A stretch of 64,000 nt of DNA from Mycolicibacterium fluoranthenivorans (GCF_011758805.1 NZ_JAANOW010000001.1:806001-870000), one strand, 5' to 3'; shown: positions 29,155 through 39,069, numbered from the stretch's first letter. Notes: a model not told the origin generated them from the sequence alone. Made by a program: numbers and translations.

Positions 29155-29637
29155 TCAGATGTTCAGCGCACGACCGGGTTTCAGGGAGAACTTCAGGCCC
29201 TCCAGCGACATCGTGGCGTCGTAGGTGCGGTCATAGGACGTCGCGCTGATCTTCCAGCCGTCCGGTGTGCGGCGGTATCGGTCGTGGTAGAACGCCGCAC
29301 CGATGAGCATGAAGTTGAAGTCGGGAGCGATGACGCGGTCCTGCAGGTACCAGGTCGCCGAGGCTTCGTCGGGTCCGTCGAGGGTGATCTCGGGGTGGTC
29401 CACCCGGTGCTCGGTGATGATCTCCGGTCCCAGCGACGTGCGCATGAAGTTCACCAGCGCATCGCGGTCGGTGAAATGCAGTTCGTTGCCCAGGGATGGC
29501 CCGTAGTCGCCCTTGACATCCTCGGCGAGGGTATCGGCGAAGTCCTCCCAGTGCTTGGTGTCCAGTGCCCGCAGGTACCGGTATTTGACCTGTTTGATCG
29601 CTTCGAATTCACCCAAGGTGTCACCCATACCCGACAT
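29155..29637 (-). CDS. SnoaL/NTF2-like protein, Rv0310c-like
   Basis: 160 aa cone-shaped NTF2/SnoaL_4 fold protein. It starts with EFEAIKQVKYRYLRALDTKHWEDFADTL and has a Y...HDRYRR..DGWKI segment typical of the family (bile-acid dehydratase-like and polyketide cyclase-like proteins). Matches the position of Rv0310c. Likely cytoplasmic enzyme or binding protein with unknown ligand. Downstream end is convergent with the L,D-transpeptidase-like gene. Confidence 0.8.
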   Translation of the reverse strand: MSGMGDTLGEFEAIKQVKYRYLRALDTKHWEDFADTLAEDVKGDYGPSLGNELHFTDRDALVNFMRTSLGPEIITEHRVDHPEITLDGPDEASATWYLQDRVIAPDFNFMLIGAAFYHDRYRRTPDGWKISATSYDRTYDATMSLEGLKFSLKPGRALNI

Positions 29638-29919
29638 TGCAGCACACCTGTGGTCCGTCGGAAGCCGGTCCGGGCCACGAAGTTCGTCGACGCCGTCGTC
29701 AAATATCCGTGTGCGCGCCTGCTGCCCGATTCGGTGCCGGCCCGGGTCGGCACCGGGCCGGCCGAATTGCGCAAACTCTCCCCGCTGCCCGCTGCCGCGG
29801 GGGAAGCAGGCAAAGCTGGTTCACAACTGATCCAAAAGTTCAGTGCCGGAACGTAGTTCGAATCGGCGCGGTGTGTCCGTTCGTCGGGGTGGTGGTGGGG
29901 CGGCTAAGCTGTGCTCAAT

Positions 29920-31812
29920 ATGAGCGACCCCTTGGGGTTGTCGATCGGGACGACCAATCTGGTCGCGACGAGTGTCGGCGGCCAGTCTGTGACCCGACGC
30001 GCTGTGCTGACCCTGCCCACGCACGGCACGCCGGCTGTCGGCGTGTCCACAGAAGAGGGCCTGGTGCTCACCGGGTTCGTCGAGCGGGTGGGCGACCCGG
30101 TACCGCTGGTGGCATCCGACGGGTCGTCGTACGCCGCGGACGACCTCCTGGTCGAGGCGCTGGAAGCGATGATCGCTGCCGCCGGGGCGGACCCGGTGTC
30201 GCAGACGGCCATCGCCTTTCCCGCGCACTGGACCGCGGCGACGGTGCGGACGTTGCGCGCGGTCATCCGCACCAACCCGGTGCTCGCGCCGAGTGGCACT
30301 CCGCCGAGGCTGGTGTCCGACGCGGTGGCCGCGCTGACGTCGCTGCGCACCAACCCGGGCCTGCAGGGCGGCGGCCCGGTGGTGTTGCTCGATTTCGGGG
30401 GCGGCGGCACCAGTATCACGCTCGTGGACGCCGGAGCCGCGTTCGAGCCGTTGGACGAGACGCTGCGGGTGACGGAGTTCTCCGGTGATCTGATCGACCA
30501 GGCGGTGCTGACGAAGGTGCTGGCAGCGGTCGGTGGCACCGATCCCGCCGCCACCGCCGCGGTCGGACTGCTTGGGCAGCTGCGCGAGGAATGCCGCCAC
30601 GCCAAGGAAAGACTGTCGGCGGTCACCGCCACCGAGGTGCCCGTGGCGCTGCCGGGGGAGCGGTCGGTGGTCCGTCTCACCCGTGCCGAACTGGAGGAGC
30701 TGCTTGCCGAGCCGTTCGCCGAGGTGCTGGCGGCCCTGGATAATCTGTTGCAGCGCAACAGGATCACCTTTTCCGACCTGTCCGCGGTGGCGACCGTCGG
30801 CGGTGGCGCGAGCATTCCGCTGATCACCCAACTGCTTTCGGAACACACCAGGATCCCGGTGGTGACCACGCCGCAGCCGGCGCTCGATGCCGCGGTCGGC
30901 GCCGCGCTCTTCGCCGCCTACGGGGCCGAATCCGATCTGCGCACGGGGCTGGCACCGATCGCCGCGGACGCACCCACCGGGCTGGCGCCGGCGGCACCCG
31001 ACGCGCCGACGGGACTTGCCGCAGCCGCCCAGGACATCCCGACCGAACTCGGGCCCGCAAGCGCGGGTGCGGTCGGCGCGCTGGCCTGGTCGCAGGACGA
31101 TGACGCCACCGGTGAACCGGTCTCCTACGCCGGCGGGGAGATTCCGTATGCCACCGGAAATCCCTACGGCACCGAGAACCCGTACACGATCGACACCACC
31201 ACACGGGCTGTGGCACAGCATGTTCCCGGCACGTACGACGACGCGCCGCGGGCCTGGCAGCGGCTGCCGATCCTGGTGTTCGCCGGTGCGGGCGTACTGA
31301 CCCTGGTCGCCCTCGGAGGGGTGGCGATCGCGCTGACCGGCAACTCGGGCACGTCCACTCCTACACCGACGCCGGCACCGGCAACCCGGGCGATCACCCC
31401 GCCGCCGAGCGCAACGCCGCCCGCTGCGGTGGCGCCGCCGGCCACCGAGGCCCCGCCCCCCGTCCTCACCGTGACCACGGAGCCCCCGGCGCCGCCCCCG
31501 CCGCCGCAGACCCAGACCCCGGTGCCGGAGCAGACCGTCACGGTGACCAAGACGTACACCACGCACAGCACGACCACCACGACGACACCACCGACCACGA
31601 CGACCACACCGCCGACCACGACCACCACCGAACCGACCACGACCACCACCGAGACGACCACCACGACCACGACGCCGGCGATGACCACCAGCTACATCAA
31701 GGTGCCGTTCCTGCCGGTGCCGATCCCGATCCAGGTGCCCAACCGGGGTGAGACCACTCAGACCACCTACCCGTACGCGCCGCAGTATCCGAACCAGCCG
31801 ACCTACCCGTAA
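29920..31812 (+). CDS. Hsp70-like N-domain membrane protein with Pro/Thr-rich exterior, Rv0312-like
   Basis: 630 aa. Residues about 1-345 resemble an actin/Hsp70-type ATPase: LGLSIGTTNLVA (phosphate-1 type loop), LLDFGGGGTS (phosphate-2) and VATVGGGAS (adenosine motif). A linker is followed by one transmembrane helix near 450-475 (ILVFAGAGVLTLVALGGVAI). The outside part is Pro-rich and then a Thr-rich tract (about 540-590) ending in a PNQPTYP tail. Matches Rv0312 of M. tuberculosis in order and opening sequence. Probable envelope-linked ATPase or chaperone-like sensor; function unknown. A GTG at 29911 is an alternative start. Confidence 0.85.
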   Translation: MSDPLGLSIGTTNLVATSVGGQSVTRRAVLTLPTHGTPAVGVSTEEGLVLTGFVERVGDPVPLVASDGSSYAADDLLVEALEAMIAAAGADPVSQTAIAFPAHWTAATVRTLRAVIRTNPVLAPSGTPPRLVSDAVAALTSLRTNPGLQGGGPVVLLDFGGGGTSITLVDAGAAFEPLDETLRVTEFSGDLIDQAVLTKVLAAVGGTDPAATAAVGLLGQLREECRHAKERLSAVTATEVPVALPGERSVVRLTRAELEELLAEPFAEVLAALDNLLQRNRITFSDLSAVATVGGGASIPLITQLLSEHTRIPVVTTPQPALDAAVGAALFAAYGAESDLRTGLAPIAADAPTGLAPAAPDAPTGLAAAAQDIPTELGPASAGAVGALAWSQDDDATGEPVSYAGGEIPYATGNPYGTENPYTIDTTTRAVAQHVPGTYDDAPRAWQRLPILVFAGAGVLTLVALGGVAIALTGNSGTSTPTPTPAPATRAITPPPSATPPAAVAPPATEAPPPVLTVTTEPPAPPPPPQTQTPVPEQTVTVTKTYTTHSTTTTTTPPTTTTTPPTTTTTEPTTTTTETTTTTTTPAMTTSYIKVPFLPVPIPIQVPNRGETTQTTYPYAPQYPNQPTYP

Positions 31813-31909
31813 GTGCCCGGCTTGCGGTAACCGGCCATTAACGATTGCGCCAGCAATGTCACAGGTCGGGTTCAGCCAGCTTGCGGTTCCTGGCAGCACG
31901 ATCAGGGCC

Positions 31910-32179
31910 ATGAATACTCAAACGTCATGGCATTCGCGGCGCGCGGTTCTCGGCGTAATCGGGGCCGGCGCGATGATCACGCTCGGGGCGCTCAGCGCCA
32001 CGCACGACGGTGGGGGCTCGGCCAGCATGCTGGCGGGCTCGGGCGATGCACCCGCCAACACGACCTACTCCTCCCCGGTCGTGAAGGCCGCCGACATGGG
32101 CGCGACGGCCACGTGGGAGGCGCCGTCGAATGTCGAGGCCACCACGATGGCGGTACCCGCGGTGAAGGCTGGACACTGA
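31910..32179 (+). CDS. small exported protein
   Basis: 89 aa. The N terminus has SRRAVLGVIGAGAMITLGAL, a Tat-like or Sec signal, followed by a short Ser/Ala-rich mature part with no cysteine. The frame runs upstream from 31748, but ATG 31910 gives the signal peptide. The TGA overlaps the next gene ATG by one base, so the two small exported proteins are coupled. Unknown function. Confidence 0.7.
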   Translation: MNTQTSWHSRRAVLGVIGAGAMITLGALSATHDGGGSASMLAGSGDAPANTTYSSPVVKAADMGATATWEAPSNVEATTMAVPAVKAGH

Positions 32180-32604
32180 TGAAACGGCTCGCCCTGGGCG
32201 TCGGACTTGCCGCCGTCACCGCCGGTGTGGTGGTGGCGATCAGCACCGGAAGTGCCGCCGCGGCAGGTACCGACGTGACCGGCCAGAAGTACAGTGACGC
32301 ATCGTCGACGCTCAGCGGTGCCGGGTACACGGTGATCGTGGGCACCACCTTCGGCGACGAGCAGGGCCGCGACGACTGTGTCGTCGTCAACGCGGTACCG
32401 CGGACGGTAGCGGCGCCGGAGAACAGCTCCGGGTCGGCCACCAAGGAGATGGTCGTCTCGCTGAACTGCGATTCCGGCGCGGCGTCGAACAAGTCGGCGG
32501 GCTACTCGATGGGCAGCCCGGAAGGCCGGGCCGCCAAGGCTGCCGAAGAATCGGCGGCGGCGAAGGCGTCCGCGCAGGCATCCCCGGACTCGGGTGGTCA
32601 GTAG
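32179..32604 (+). CDS. exported protein with single PASTA-like domain
   Basis: 141 aa. Signal peptide about 1-30 (cleavage near AAAAG). Residues about 32-95 look like one PASTA-type repeat (DVTGQKYSDASSTLSGAGYTV), with two Cys at D-D-C and L-N-C that may form a disulfide. A low-complexity Ala/Ser/Lys tail follows. PASTA domains bind peptidoglycan or beta-lactams in other proteins; here it is a prediction by fold pattern. It sits downstream of the Hsp70-like protein, like Rv0313 after Rv0312. Confidence 0.7.
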   Translation: MKRLALGVGLAAVTAGVVVAISTGSAAAAGTDVTGQKYSDASSTLSGAGYTVIVGTTFGDEQGRDDCVVVNAVPRTVAAPENSSGSATKEMVVSLNCDSGAASNKSAGYSMGSPEGRAAKAAEESAAAKASAQASPDSGGQ

Positions 32605-32701
32605 GTAGTCAGCCGGGCGGCAGGTCACCCGAACGCATCGATTCCCTGCCGAGGTGCTGTGATCCGTTCTGATCCGGTGGTGCGGCTTCTACGGTGAAAA
32701 G

Positions 32702-33487
32702 GTGTGCTGCGGCTCCTCTTCGACACCCCGACTGTCCACCCGTCGTGAGCTGCTGCGCTACGCGGTGGCCGCCCCCGTCGTCCTGGGCGCCGCGTCGGCG
32801 GTGCTCTCCGAAATGCCTGTGGCACATGCCGCCTCGAACGTGGCAGGCCGGATCGTGTTTCTCGATCCCGGGCACAACGGTGCCAACGACTCCTCGATCG
32901 TCCGGCAGGTGACGGACGGACGCGGCGCGACCAAGGAGTGCCAGACGACCGGCACCACCACCGACGCGGGTTATCCGGAGCACACCTTCAACTGGGACAC
33001 CGTGGTGCGGATCCGGGCGGGGCTGAGCCAACTGGGCGTGCGGACGGCGCTGTCCCGGACCAATGACGATGCGCTGGGCCCGTGCGTCGATCAGCGTGCG
33101 GCCATGGCGAATTCGGTTCGCCCCGATGCGATCGTCAGCATCCACGCCGACGGCGGACCCCGGCAGGGCCGCGGGTTTCACGTGAACTACTCGGATCCAC
33201 CACTGAACGCGGCGCAGGCCGGTCCGGCTCGGCGGCTGGCCCAGGCGATGCGCGACGAGTTGGTCGCGTGCGGTATGCAGCCGTCGACCTACCGTGGCAC
33301 GGATGGGCTCTACGGGCGAGCCGATCTCGCCGGTCTCAATCTGGCTCAGTATCCGGCGATCCTGGTCGAGATGGGCAACATGAGGAACCCCGACGACGCG
33401 GCAGTGCTGACGGACGCGGGCACGCGCGCACGTCTTGCGGACGCCGTAACACGAGGGATTGCAGGCTATCTGCAGATGCTGGCGTGA
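32702..33487 (+). CDS. N-acetylmuramoyl-L-alanine amidase, Amidase_3 type
   Basis: 261 aa exported cell-wall hydrolase. The N terminus has STRRELLRYAV followed by a hydrophobic core, a probable twin-arginine signal (cleavage near AHAA). Amidase_3 zinc ligands appear as DPGHNG, SIHADGG and the glutamate in LVEMGNM. It cleaves the amide bond between MurNAc and the stem peptide; the mycobacterial relative is Rv3717. Start GTG 32702. It is convergent with prpR three bases away. Confidence 0.87.
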   Translation: MCCGSSSTPRLSTRRELLRYAVAAPVVLGAASAVLSEMPVAHAASNVAGRIVFLDPGHNGANDSSIVRQVTDGRGATKECQTTGTTTDAGYPEHTFNWDTVVRIRAGLSQLGVRTALSRTNDDALGPCVDQRAAMANSVRPDAIVSIHADGGPRQGRGFHVNYSDPPLNAAQAGPARRLAQAMRDELVACGMQPSTYRGTDGLYGRADLAGLNLAQYPAILVEMGNMRNPDDAAVLTDAGTRARLADAVTRGIAGYLQMLA

Positions 33488-33490
33488 GCG

Positions 33491-34900
33491 TCAGCCCGCC
33501 GGCGGATACGGCAGATTGCTGCTGGTCTGCGGATCGACCTGGACGGGACGGCCCACGTACGGGAAGGCCCGCTGCGGGCACGCCGACCGGTCGCAGATCC
33601 GGCAGCCCGCGCCGATCGGCACGGTGGCATTCGGGTCGGTGAGATCGATACCCACCGAGTAGACGAGTTTGTCGGCGTGTGCCAGATCGCAGCCCAGGCC
33701 GATGGCGAAGCGTTTGGGTGTACCGAGATACCGGCTCGGGGTCGACGCCGATGTCTTGGCGAGCCAGAAGTAATTGCGCCCGTCGGGCATCTGTGCCACC
33801 TGGGTGAGGAACTCTCCGGGGCGTGAGAACGCATGGTGGACCACCCACAGCGGACAGTTGCCACCCACCCGCGAGAAGTGGAATGCCGTGGCAGACTGGC
33901 GCTTCGAGATGTTCCCGGCGCTGTCGGTACGGACGAAGATGAACGGCACACCCCGCGCATCCGGTCGCTGAAGGGTGGACAACCGGTGGCAGATGGTCTC
34001 GAAACTGACCTCGAACCGGCGGGCCAACTGGTCGATGTCATAGCGTAATTGCTCAGCGGCACCGAGGAATTCCCGGTACGGCAGCAGGAGAGCGCCGGCG
34101 AAATAGTTGGCCAGCCCGATATGCGCCACATCCCGAGCCTCGGCACTGAGTTGGCTGTCGGTCGCCACGATCGCGGCGATGAGCTCGGAATGCAGCAGCA
34201 GGGCGAGTTGGGTGGCCAGCTGGAAGGCCCGCTGGCCGGGCAGCAGCCAGCGCGCCAGGTGGAGCACCTTGGCCTCGGGCTGGTAGCGCCGCTTGACGTT
34301 GGCGCCCAACGCATCACCGTCGTCCACCAGCACCGTGATCCCGAACGTGTCGGCCAGCAGGGTGGCCAGCTGGCCGTCCAGCCCGCCGACCCGTAGCCGG
34401 TGGGTGCTCCGAAGCTCCTCGGCCGCGCGGTCGAGTGCGTCGATGTAGTTGCGCCGGTCGTAGAAGAAGTCCCGCACCTCCTCGAACGGCATCGGCTGCT
34501 GGGCCCCGGACTGACTGTCCAGATTGGCGCGCCCGTGCACCGATTCGAGTTCGGCGGTGGCGTCGTGCAGGCGCCGATGCAGGTTGACCATGGTCTGCCC
34601 GACCTCGGGCATGCGCGCCACGAGTTCCTCGATCTGCGCCGTCGTGGCGGGTCCGTCGGAGAGGATCTCGCGCAGGTCGGTCACCAGCCGGGCGTCGGCA
34701 TCGGCGGTGAAGTAGTGGGTGGGGAGATCGAAGCGGTCGGCCAGGGCGAGCAGTACGGAGACGGTGATCGGCCGCTGGTCGTTCTCCAACTGATTGACGT
34801 AACTGGTGGACAGACCGAGGGCGCGCGCCAGTGCGACCTGGGTCAGGCCCCTCTCGTCGCGCAACCGTCTCAGCCGGGCGCCCGCGAACATCTTCGCCAC
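33491..34900 (-). CDS. prpR: propionate-responsive regulator PrpR (XRE + ImmR/IrrE-like)
   Basis: 469 aa from GTG 34900. N-terminal XRE helix-turn-helix (about 8-62: LRRLRDERGLTQVALARALG, STSYVNQLEN). The central region resembles the short-chain fatty acyl regulator family (RamB/PrpR/Rv1129c). The C-terminal Cys cluster (GLGCDLAHAD, then GAGCRICDRSACPQ) could hold an Fe-S cluster, as has been reported for PrpR. It activates methylcitrate-cycle genes in M. tuberculosis; here prpD, prpB and prpC are divergent. The frame is open to 34963, but the homologous start is at the GTG. Confidence 0.88.
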   Translation of the reverse strand: MAKMFAGARLRRLRDERGLTQVALARALGLSTSYVNQLENDQRPITVSVLLALADRFDLPTHYFTADADARLVTDLREILSDGPATTAQIEELVARMPEVGQTMVNLHRRLHDATAELESVHGRANLDSQSGAQQPMPFEEVRDFFYDRRNYIDALDRAAEELRSTHRLRVGGLDGQLATLLADTFGITVLVDDGDALGANVKRRYQPEAKVLHLARWLLPGQRAFQLATQLALLLHSELIAAIVATDSQLSAEARDVAHIGLANYFAGALLLPYREFLGAAEQLRYDIDQLARRFEVSFETICHRLSTLQRPDARGVPFIFVRTDSAGNISKRQSATAFHFSRVGGNCPLWVVHHAFSRPGEFLTQVAQMPDGRNYFWLAKTSASTPSRYLGTPKRFAIGLGCDLAHADKLVYSVGIDLTDPNATVPIGAGCRICDRSACPQRAFPYVGRPVQVDPQTSSNLPYPPAG

Positions 34901-34925
34901 CGGGTCAAGGCTACCGCCCACGGAG

Positions 34926-34942
34926 TTCGCAACATTCGCAAA
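34926..34942. promoter_or_regulatory. candidate PrpR binding site (tandem TTCGCAA)
   Basis: TTCGCAA at 34926-34932 and TTCGCAAA at 34935-34942, spaced nine bases start to start, in the prpR-prpD divergent region just upstream of the prpR start. The pattern resembles the TTTGCAAA-like core described for RamB/PrpR regulators. Assignment is by position and similarity only. Confidence 0.45.
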
Positions 34943-35019
34943 ATGAGTGAGGAAAGGACACAAAATTACGCACTTACAGGCACTTTCCGCGGCTCGGCGC
35001 CCTGCGTAGCGTGCGAAAC

Positions 35020-36537
35020 ATGCGTGAACATGACGTCAGGACCCGGCGCAGCGCCGACGAATTCCCCCGCACCGAGCACCTCGCCTGGAAGATCGCCGAG
35101 GTGGCGGCGGACCCCGTCGCAGTCCTGCCGGAGACCGAGGCGATGGTGATCAACCGGCTCATCGACAACGCGGCGGTCTCAGCGGCATCGGTGATTCGCC
35201 GTCCCGTCACCGTGGCCCGGACCCAGGCCCTGGCCCACCCGTGCCGCAAGGGCGCGGCTGTGTTCGGCGTCGAGGGCCGGGTGTCGGCCGAGTGGGCGGC
35301 GTGGGCCAACGGGGTGGCGGTGCGTGAGCTCGACTTCCATGACACCTTCCTGGCCGCCGAGTATTCGCACCCGGGGGACAACATCCCGGCCCTGGTCGCC
35401 GTCGCACAGCAGCTCGGCGTCCGCGGGTCCGACCTGATCCGTGGCATCGTCACCGCTTACGAGGTTCAGGTCGATCTCGTCAAGGGAATCTGCCTGCACG
35501 AGCACAAGATCGACCACGTCGCCCATCTCGGCCCGTCGGTCGCCGCCGGGCTCGGCACCATGTTGCGTCTGGATCCGGAGACCATCTATGCGGCCGTCGG
35601 GCAGGCGCTGCACCTGACGACCGCGACCCGGCAGTCCCGCAAGGGCTCGATCTCCAGCTGGAAGGCCTTCGCGCCGGCATGGGCCGGCAAGGTGGCCATC
35701 GAGGCGGTCGACCGGGCGATGCGCGGCGAGGGGGCGCCGGCCCCGATCTGGGAGGGCGAGGACGGCGTGATCGCCTGGCTGCTGGGCGGACCCGAGCGCA
35801 CCTACCACGTGCCGCTTCCGGAACCGGGTGAACCCAAGTGCGCGATCCTGGACACCTACACCAAGGAACACTCCGCCGAATACCAGAGCCAGGCGCCGAT
35901 CGACCTGGCGCGGCGCCTGCGCGAGCGCTTGATCGGTTCGGGAGCCGACCTGGACCAGATCGCCTCGATCGTGCTGCACACCAGCCATCACACCCACGTG
36001 GTGATCGGCACCGGCTCCGGTGATCCCCAGAAGTTCGACCCGGACGCCACCCGCGAGACGCTGGACCACTCGGTGCCCTACATCTTCGCGGTCGCCCTGC
36101 AGGACGGCACCTGGCATCACGAGCGGTCCTATGCGCCAGAGCGCGCGCACCGCGCCGACACCATCGAGCTGTGGAGCAAGATCTGCACCGTCGAGGATCC
36201 CGCATGGACCCGGCGCTACCACTCGAATGACCCCGCCGAGAAGGCGTTCGGCGCCAGGGCGGTGGTGACGTTGAAGAGTGGCGAGACGATCGTCGACGAA
36301 CTCGCCGTCGCCGACGCGCATCCGCTGGGCGCCCGCCCGTTCGCCCGCGCGCAGTACATCGCCAAATTCACCGAACTCGCCGACGGCGTGGTGGAATCCG
36401 CAGAGCGGCAACGCTTCCTGGATCTCGTCGACGGTGTCGCCGCGATCAGACCCGGCGGGCTGGATGCGCTGAACGTCCGGGTCGACCCGCGGGTGCTGGA
36501 CAAGGCGCCGACGATCCCGTCCGGGATCTTCCGGTGA
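35020..36537 (+). CDS. prpD: 2-methylcitrate dehydratase PrpD
   Basis: 505 aa MmgE/PrpD family protein converting 2-methylcitrate to methyl-aconitate in propionyl-CoA detoxification. Recognisable segments are [37 protein letters not shown], the [19 protein letters not shown] region and [19 protein letters not shown] 35020 is chosen; a GTG at 35011 is possible. First gene of the prpDBC operon; its TGA overlaps the prpB GTG. Divergent from prpR. Confidence 0.93.
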   Translation: MREHDVRTRRSADEFPRTEHLAWKIAEVAADPVAVLPETEAMVINRLIDNAAVSAASVIRRPVTVARTQALAHPCRKGAAVFGVEGRVSAEWAAWANGVAVRELDFHDTFLAAEYSHPGDNIPALVAVAQQLGVRGSDLIRGIVTAYEVQVDLVKGICLHEHKIDHVAHLGPSVAAGLGTMLRLDPETIYAAVGQALHLTTATRQSRKGSISSWKAFAPAWAGKVAIEAVDRAMRGEGAPAPIWEGEDGVIAWLLGGPERTYHVPLPEPGEPKCAILDTYTKEHSAEYQSQAPIDLARRLRERLIGSGADLDQIASIVLHTSHHTHVVIGTGSGDPQKFDPDATRETLDHSVPYIFAVALQDGTWHHERSYAPERAHRADTIELWSKICTVEDPAWTRRYHSNDPAEKAFGARAVVTLKSGETIVDELAVADAHPLGARPFARAQYIAKFTELADGVVESAERQRFLDLVDGVAAIRPGGLDALNVRVDPRVLDKAPTIPSGIFR

Positions 36538-37451
36538 CCGGCCTTCTGGGCGCGGCCACCTCGGCGGCCGACAAACGCACGAGGTTTCGCGACGCACTGA
36601 ACTCCGGTCGACTGCAACGCTTCCCGGGTGCCTTCTCGCCGCTGGTCGCCAAACTGGTCGCGGATATCGGCTTCGACGGCGTGTATGTGTCCGGCGCGGT
36701 GCTCTCCGCCGACCTCGGCCTGCCCGATATCGGGCTGACCACGCTGACCGAGGTGACCGGCCGGGGCGCGCAGATCGCCTCCGCGACTGACCTGCCGACC
36801 CTCGTCGATGCCGACACCGGATTCGGCGAACCGATGAATGTGGCGCGCACCGTCACGCTGGTCGAAGAGGCGGGCCTGGCCGGGTTGCACCTGGAAGATC
36901 AGGTCAACCCGAAACGGTGCGGGCATCTCGACGGCAAGGCCGTGGTCGACATCGCGACGATGGTGAAACGGCTGCGAGCCGCGGTGGCCGCCCGCCGCGA
37001 TCCCCACTTCGTCATCTGCGCCCGCACCGACGCCGCGGGTATCGAGGGGATCCCCGCAGCGATCGAGCGCGCCAAGGCCTATGCCGATGCCGGTGCCGAC
37101 CTGATCTTCACCGAGGCGCTGCACACGCCGGCCGATTTCGAGCAGTTTCGCGCGGCCGTGGCAACCCCACTGCTGGCCAATATGACCGAGTTCGGGAAAT
37201 CGCCGCTGCTCACGGCGAGTCAGCTCGCCGAGATCGGCTACAACGCCGTCCTCTACCCGGTCACCACGCTGCGGCTGGCCATGCACGCGGTCGAGGCCGG
37301 ACTCCGTGAAATCGAGAGCACCGGAACACAATCCGGGCTGGTCGATCACATGCAACACCGCAGTCGGCTCTACGAACTGCTGCGGTACGCCGAGTACAAC
37401 CAATTCGATTCCGACATCTTCAACTTCAGCCTTCAGGGGGCGCAGCGATGA
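36534..37451 (+). CDS. prpB: methylisocitrate lyase PrpB
   Basis: 305 aa isocitrate-lyase superfamily enzyme that splits methylisocitrate into pyruvate and succinate. The active-site loop is [11 protein letters not shown], and Mg-binding acids lie in VDADTGFG and LEDQ. GTG start overlapping prpD. M. tuberculosis lacks a dedicated prpB and uses isocitrate lyase instead, so its presence fits an environmental mycobacterium. The stop overlaps the prpC ATG. Confidence 0.93.
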   Translation: MTGLLGAATSAADKRTRFRDALNSGRLQRFPGAFSPLVAKLVADIGFDGVYVSGAVLSADLGLPDIGLTTLTEVTGRGAQIASATDLPTLVDADTGFGEPMNVARTVTLVEEAGLAGLHLEDQVNPKRCGHLDGKAVVDIATMVKRLRAAVAARRDPHFVICARTDAAGIEGIPAAIERAKAYADAGADLIFTEALHTPADFEQFRAAVATPLLANMTEFGKSPLLTASQLAEIGYNAVLYPVTTLRLAMHAVEAGLREIESTGTQSGLVDHMQHRSRLYELLRYAEYNQFDSDIFNFSLQGAQR

Positions 37452-38572
37452 GCGTTGTCGAGGACAAGCCGCAGATCTACAAGGGACTGGCCGGAGTCGT
37501 GGTCGACACCACGGCCATCTCCAAGGTGGTCCCGGAGACGAACTCGTTGACCTACCGCGGATATCCGGTCCAAGATCTGGCCACCCACTGCAGCTTCGAG
37601 CAGGTCGCCTACCTGCTGTGGCACGGGGAGCTGCCGACCGATGCGGAACTGGCCCAGTTCACCCAGCGGGAACGGGCCTCGCGGCGCATCGACCGCTCCC
37701 TGCAGTCGCTGCTGGCCAAGCTGCCCGATACCTGCCACCCGATGGACGTGGTGCGCACCGCGATCAGCTACCTGGGCGCCGAGGACCCCGAGGAAGACGA
37801 TGCCTCCGAATCGGCGAACTACGAGAAATCCCTTCGGATGTTCGCGGCGCTGCCCACGATCGTCGCCGCAGATATGCGCCGCCGGCGCGGCCTGGATCCG
37901 ATCGCACCGCACAGTCATCTCAGCTACTCACAGAACTTTCTGCGGATGGCGCTGGGGGAAGTGCCCGACAAGGTGATCGTGGCGGCCTTCGAGCAGTCCA
38001 TGGTGCTCTACGCCGAGCACAGCTTCAACGCGTCGACCTTCGCGGCCCGCGTCGTCACCTCGACGCAGTCCGATATCTACAGCGCCGTGACCGCGGCCAT
38101 CGGTGCTCTCAAGGGTTCCCTGCACGGCGGTGCGAACGAGGCCGTCATGCACGACATGCTCGAAATCGGCTCAGCCGAGCGGGCTTCGGAGTGGTTACAC
38201 GACAAGCTGTCCCGCAAAGAGAAGGTGATGGGGTTCGGGCACCGGGTCTACCGCAACGGTGACTCGCGGGTGCCGACCATGAAGGCCGCGTTCGAACGCG
38301 TCGCGATGGCGCGAGACGGGCGTCGCTGGGTGGATATCTACCACCGGCTGGAGCAGGACATGTTCGCGGCCACCGCGATCAAACCGAATCTGGATTTCCC
38401 TACCGGCCCGGCGTACTACCTGATGGGTTTCGACATCGCCAGCTTCACCCCTATCTTCGTGATGAGCCGGATCACCGGGTGGACCGCGCACATCATGGAG
38501 CAGGCCGCGTCCAATGCCCTCATCCGCCCGCTCAGTGAGTACCGCGGACATCCGCAGCGCGCCCTCACGTGA
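37448..38572 (+). CDS. prpC: 2-methylcitrate synthase PrpC
   Basis: 374 aa citrate-synthase fold enzyme condensing propionyl-CoA with oxaloacetate. Key segments are SHLSYSQNFLRM, GGANEAVMHDML and the MGFGHRVY catalytic block. It overlaps prpB (ATGA). Its stop overlaps a whiB gene, which is an unusual operon end. Confidence 0.93.
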   Translation: MSVVEDKPQIYKGLAGVVVDTTAISKVVPETNSLTYRGYPVQDLATHCSFEQVAYLLWHGELPTDAELAQFTQRERASRRIDRSLQSLLAKLPDTCHPMDVVRTAISYLGAEDPEEDDASESANYEKSLRMFAALPTIVAADMRRRRGLDPIAPHSHLSYSQNFLRMALGEVPDKVIVAAFEQSMVLYAEHSFNASTFAARVVTSTQSDIYSAVTAAIGALKGSLHGGANEAVMHDMLEIGSAERASEWLHDKLSRKEKVMGFGHRVYRNGDSRVPTMKAAFERVAMARDGRRWVDIYHRLEQDMFAATAIKPNLDFPTGPAYYLMGFDIASFTPIFVMSRITGWTAHIMEQAASNALIRPLSEYRGHPQRALT

Positions 38573-38910
38573 GTACCGGAATTCTGGTCGCGAACCCGGC
38601 ACCACGAAGGCGGATGTCGAAGTCTCAGTGCGCCGATGGGCTTGATCCGTCGGGAACCGGCGATTGGCGCAACCGGGCTCGGTGTCGGGACAGCGACCCC
38701 GACCTGTTCTTCCACCCCGACGGCGAACGTTCGCAAGCCAGACGCCGACGACTGGCACTGGCTCAGGAGATCTGCGCGACGTGTCCGGTGAAGTGGGAGT
38801 GCGCGGGCTTCGCGCTCGACAGCGGCGAGGATTTCGGAATCTGGGGCGGTATGTCAGAGACCGATCGCGCCACGCTGTTCCTCATTCAGGACGAACGTCG
38901 TACCACCTGA
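38569..38910 (+). CDS. WhiB-family Fe-S regulator coupled to prpC
   Basis: 113 aa WhiB protein. Cys in RCRDSDPDLFF, then CATC and the last Cys in CPVKWEC give the four 4Fe-4S ligands. GIWGG turn present. The GTG at 38569 overlaps the prpC TGA (GTGA); an ATG at 38614 is an alternative start giving 98 aa. WhiB proteins sense redox or NO and bind sigma factor region 4. Its coupling to the methylcitrate operon suggests redox/propionate cross-talk, which is inference. Confidence 0.85.
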   Translation: MSTGILVANPAPRRRMSKSQCADGLDPSGTGDWRNRARCRDSDPDLFFHPDGERSQARRRRLALAQEICATCPVKWECAGFALDSGEDFGIWGGMSETDRATLFLIQDERRTT

Positions 38911-39069
38911 ACGGAACTCATCGCCGTACCACACCAGTGCTCATGACGGCGTTCGTTCCTGCTCACCGCTGCGGGACAGTCCCGGATTCCCACCGGGTTC
39001 CCTCTTGCAGCACCACCGTCACCGGCGATGCTGCTCGATGTCCATGAGACGTCTCTGTATCGCGGACAA

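Noticed and set aside
31560..31690. Apparent short tandem repeat (ACGACCACC-like)
   Set aside because: It is a coding low-complexity Thr/Pro tract of the Hsp70-like protein, not a DNA repeat element.
38641..38670. GGGAAC inside the whiB coding region as an ECF box
   Set aside because: No CGAC follows at 17 bases and it is within a gene.
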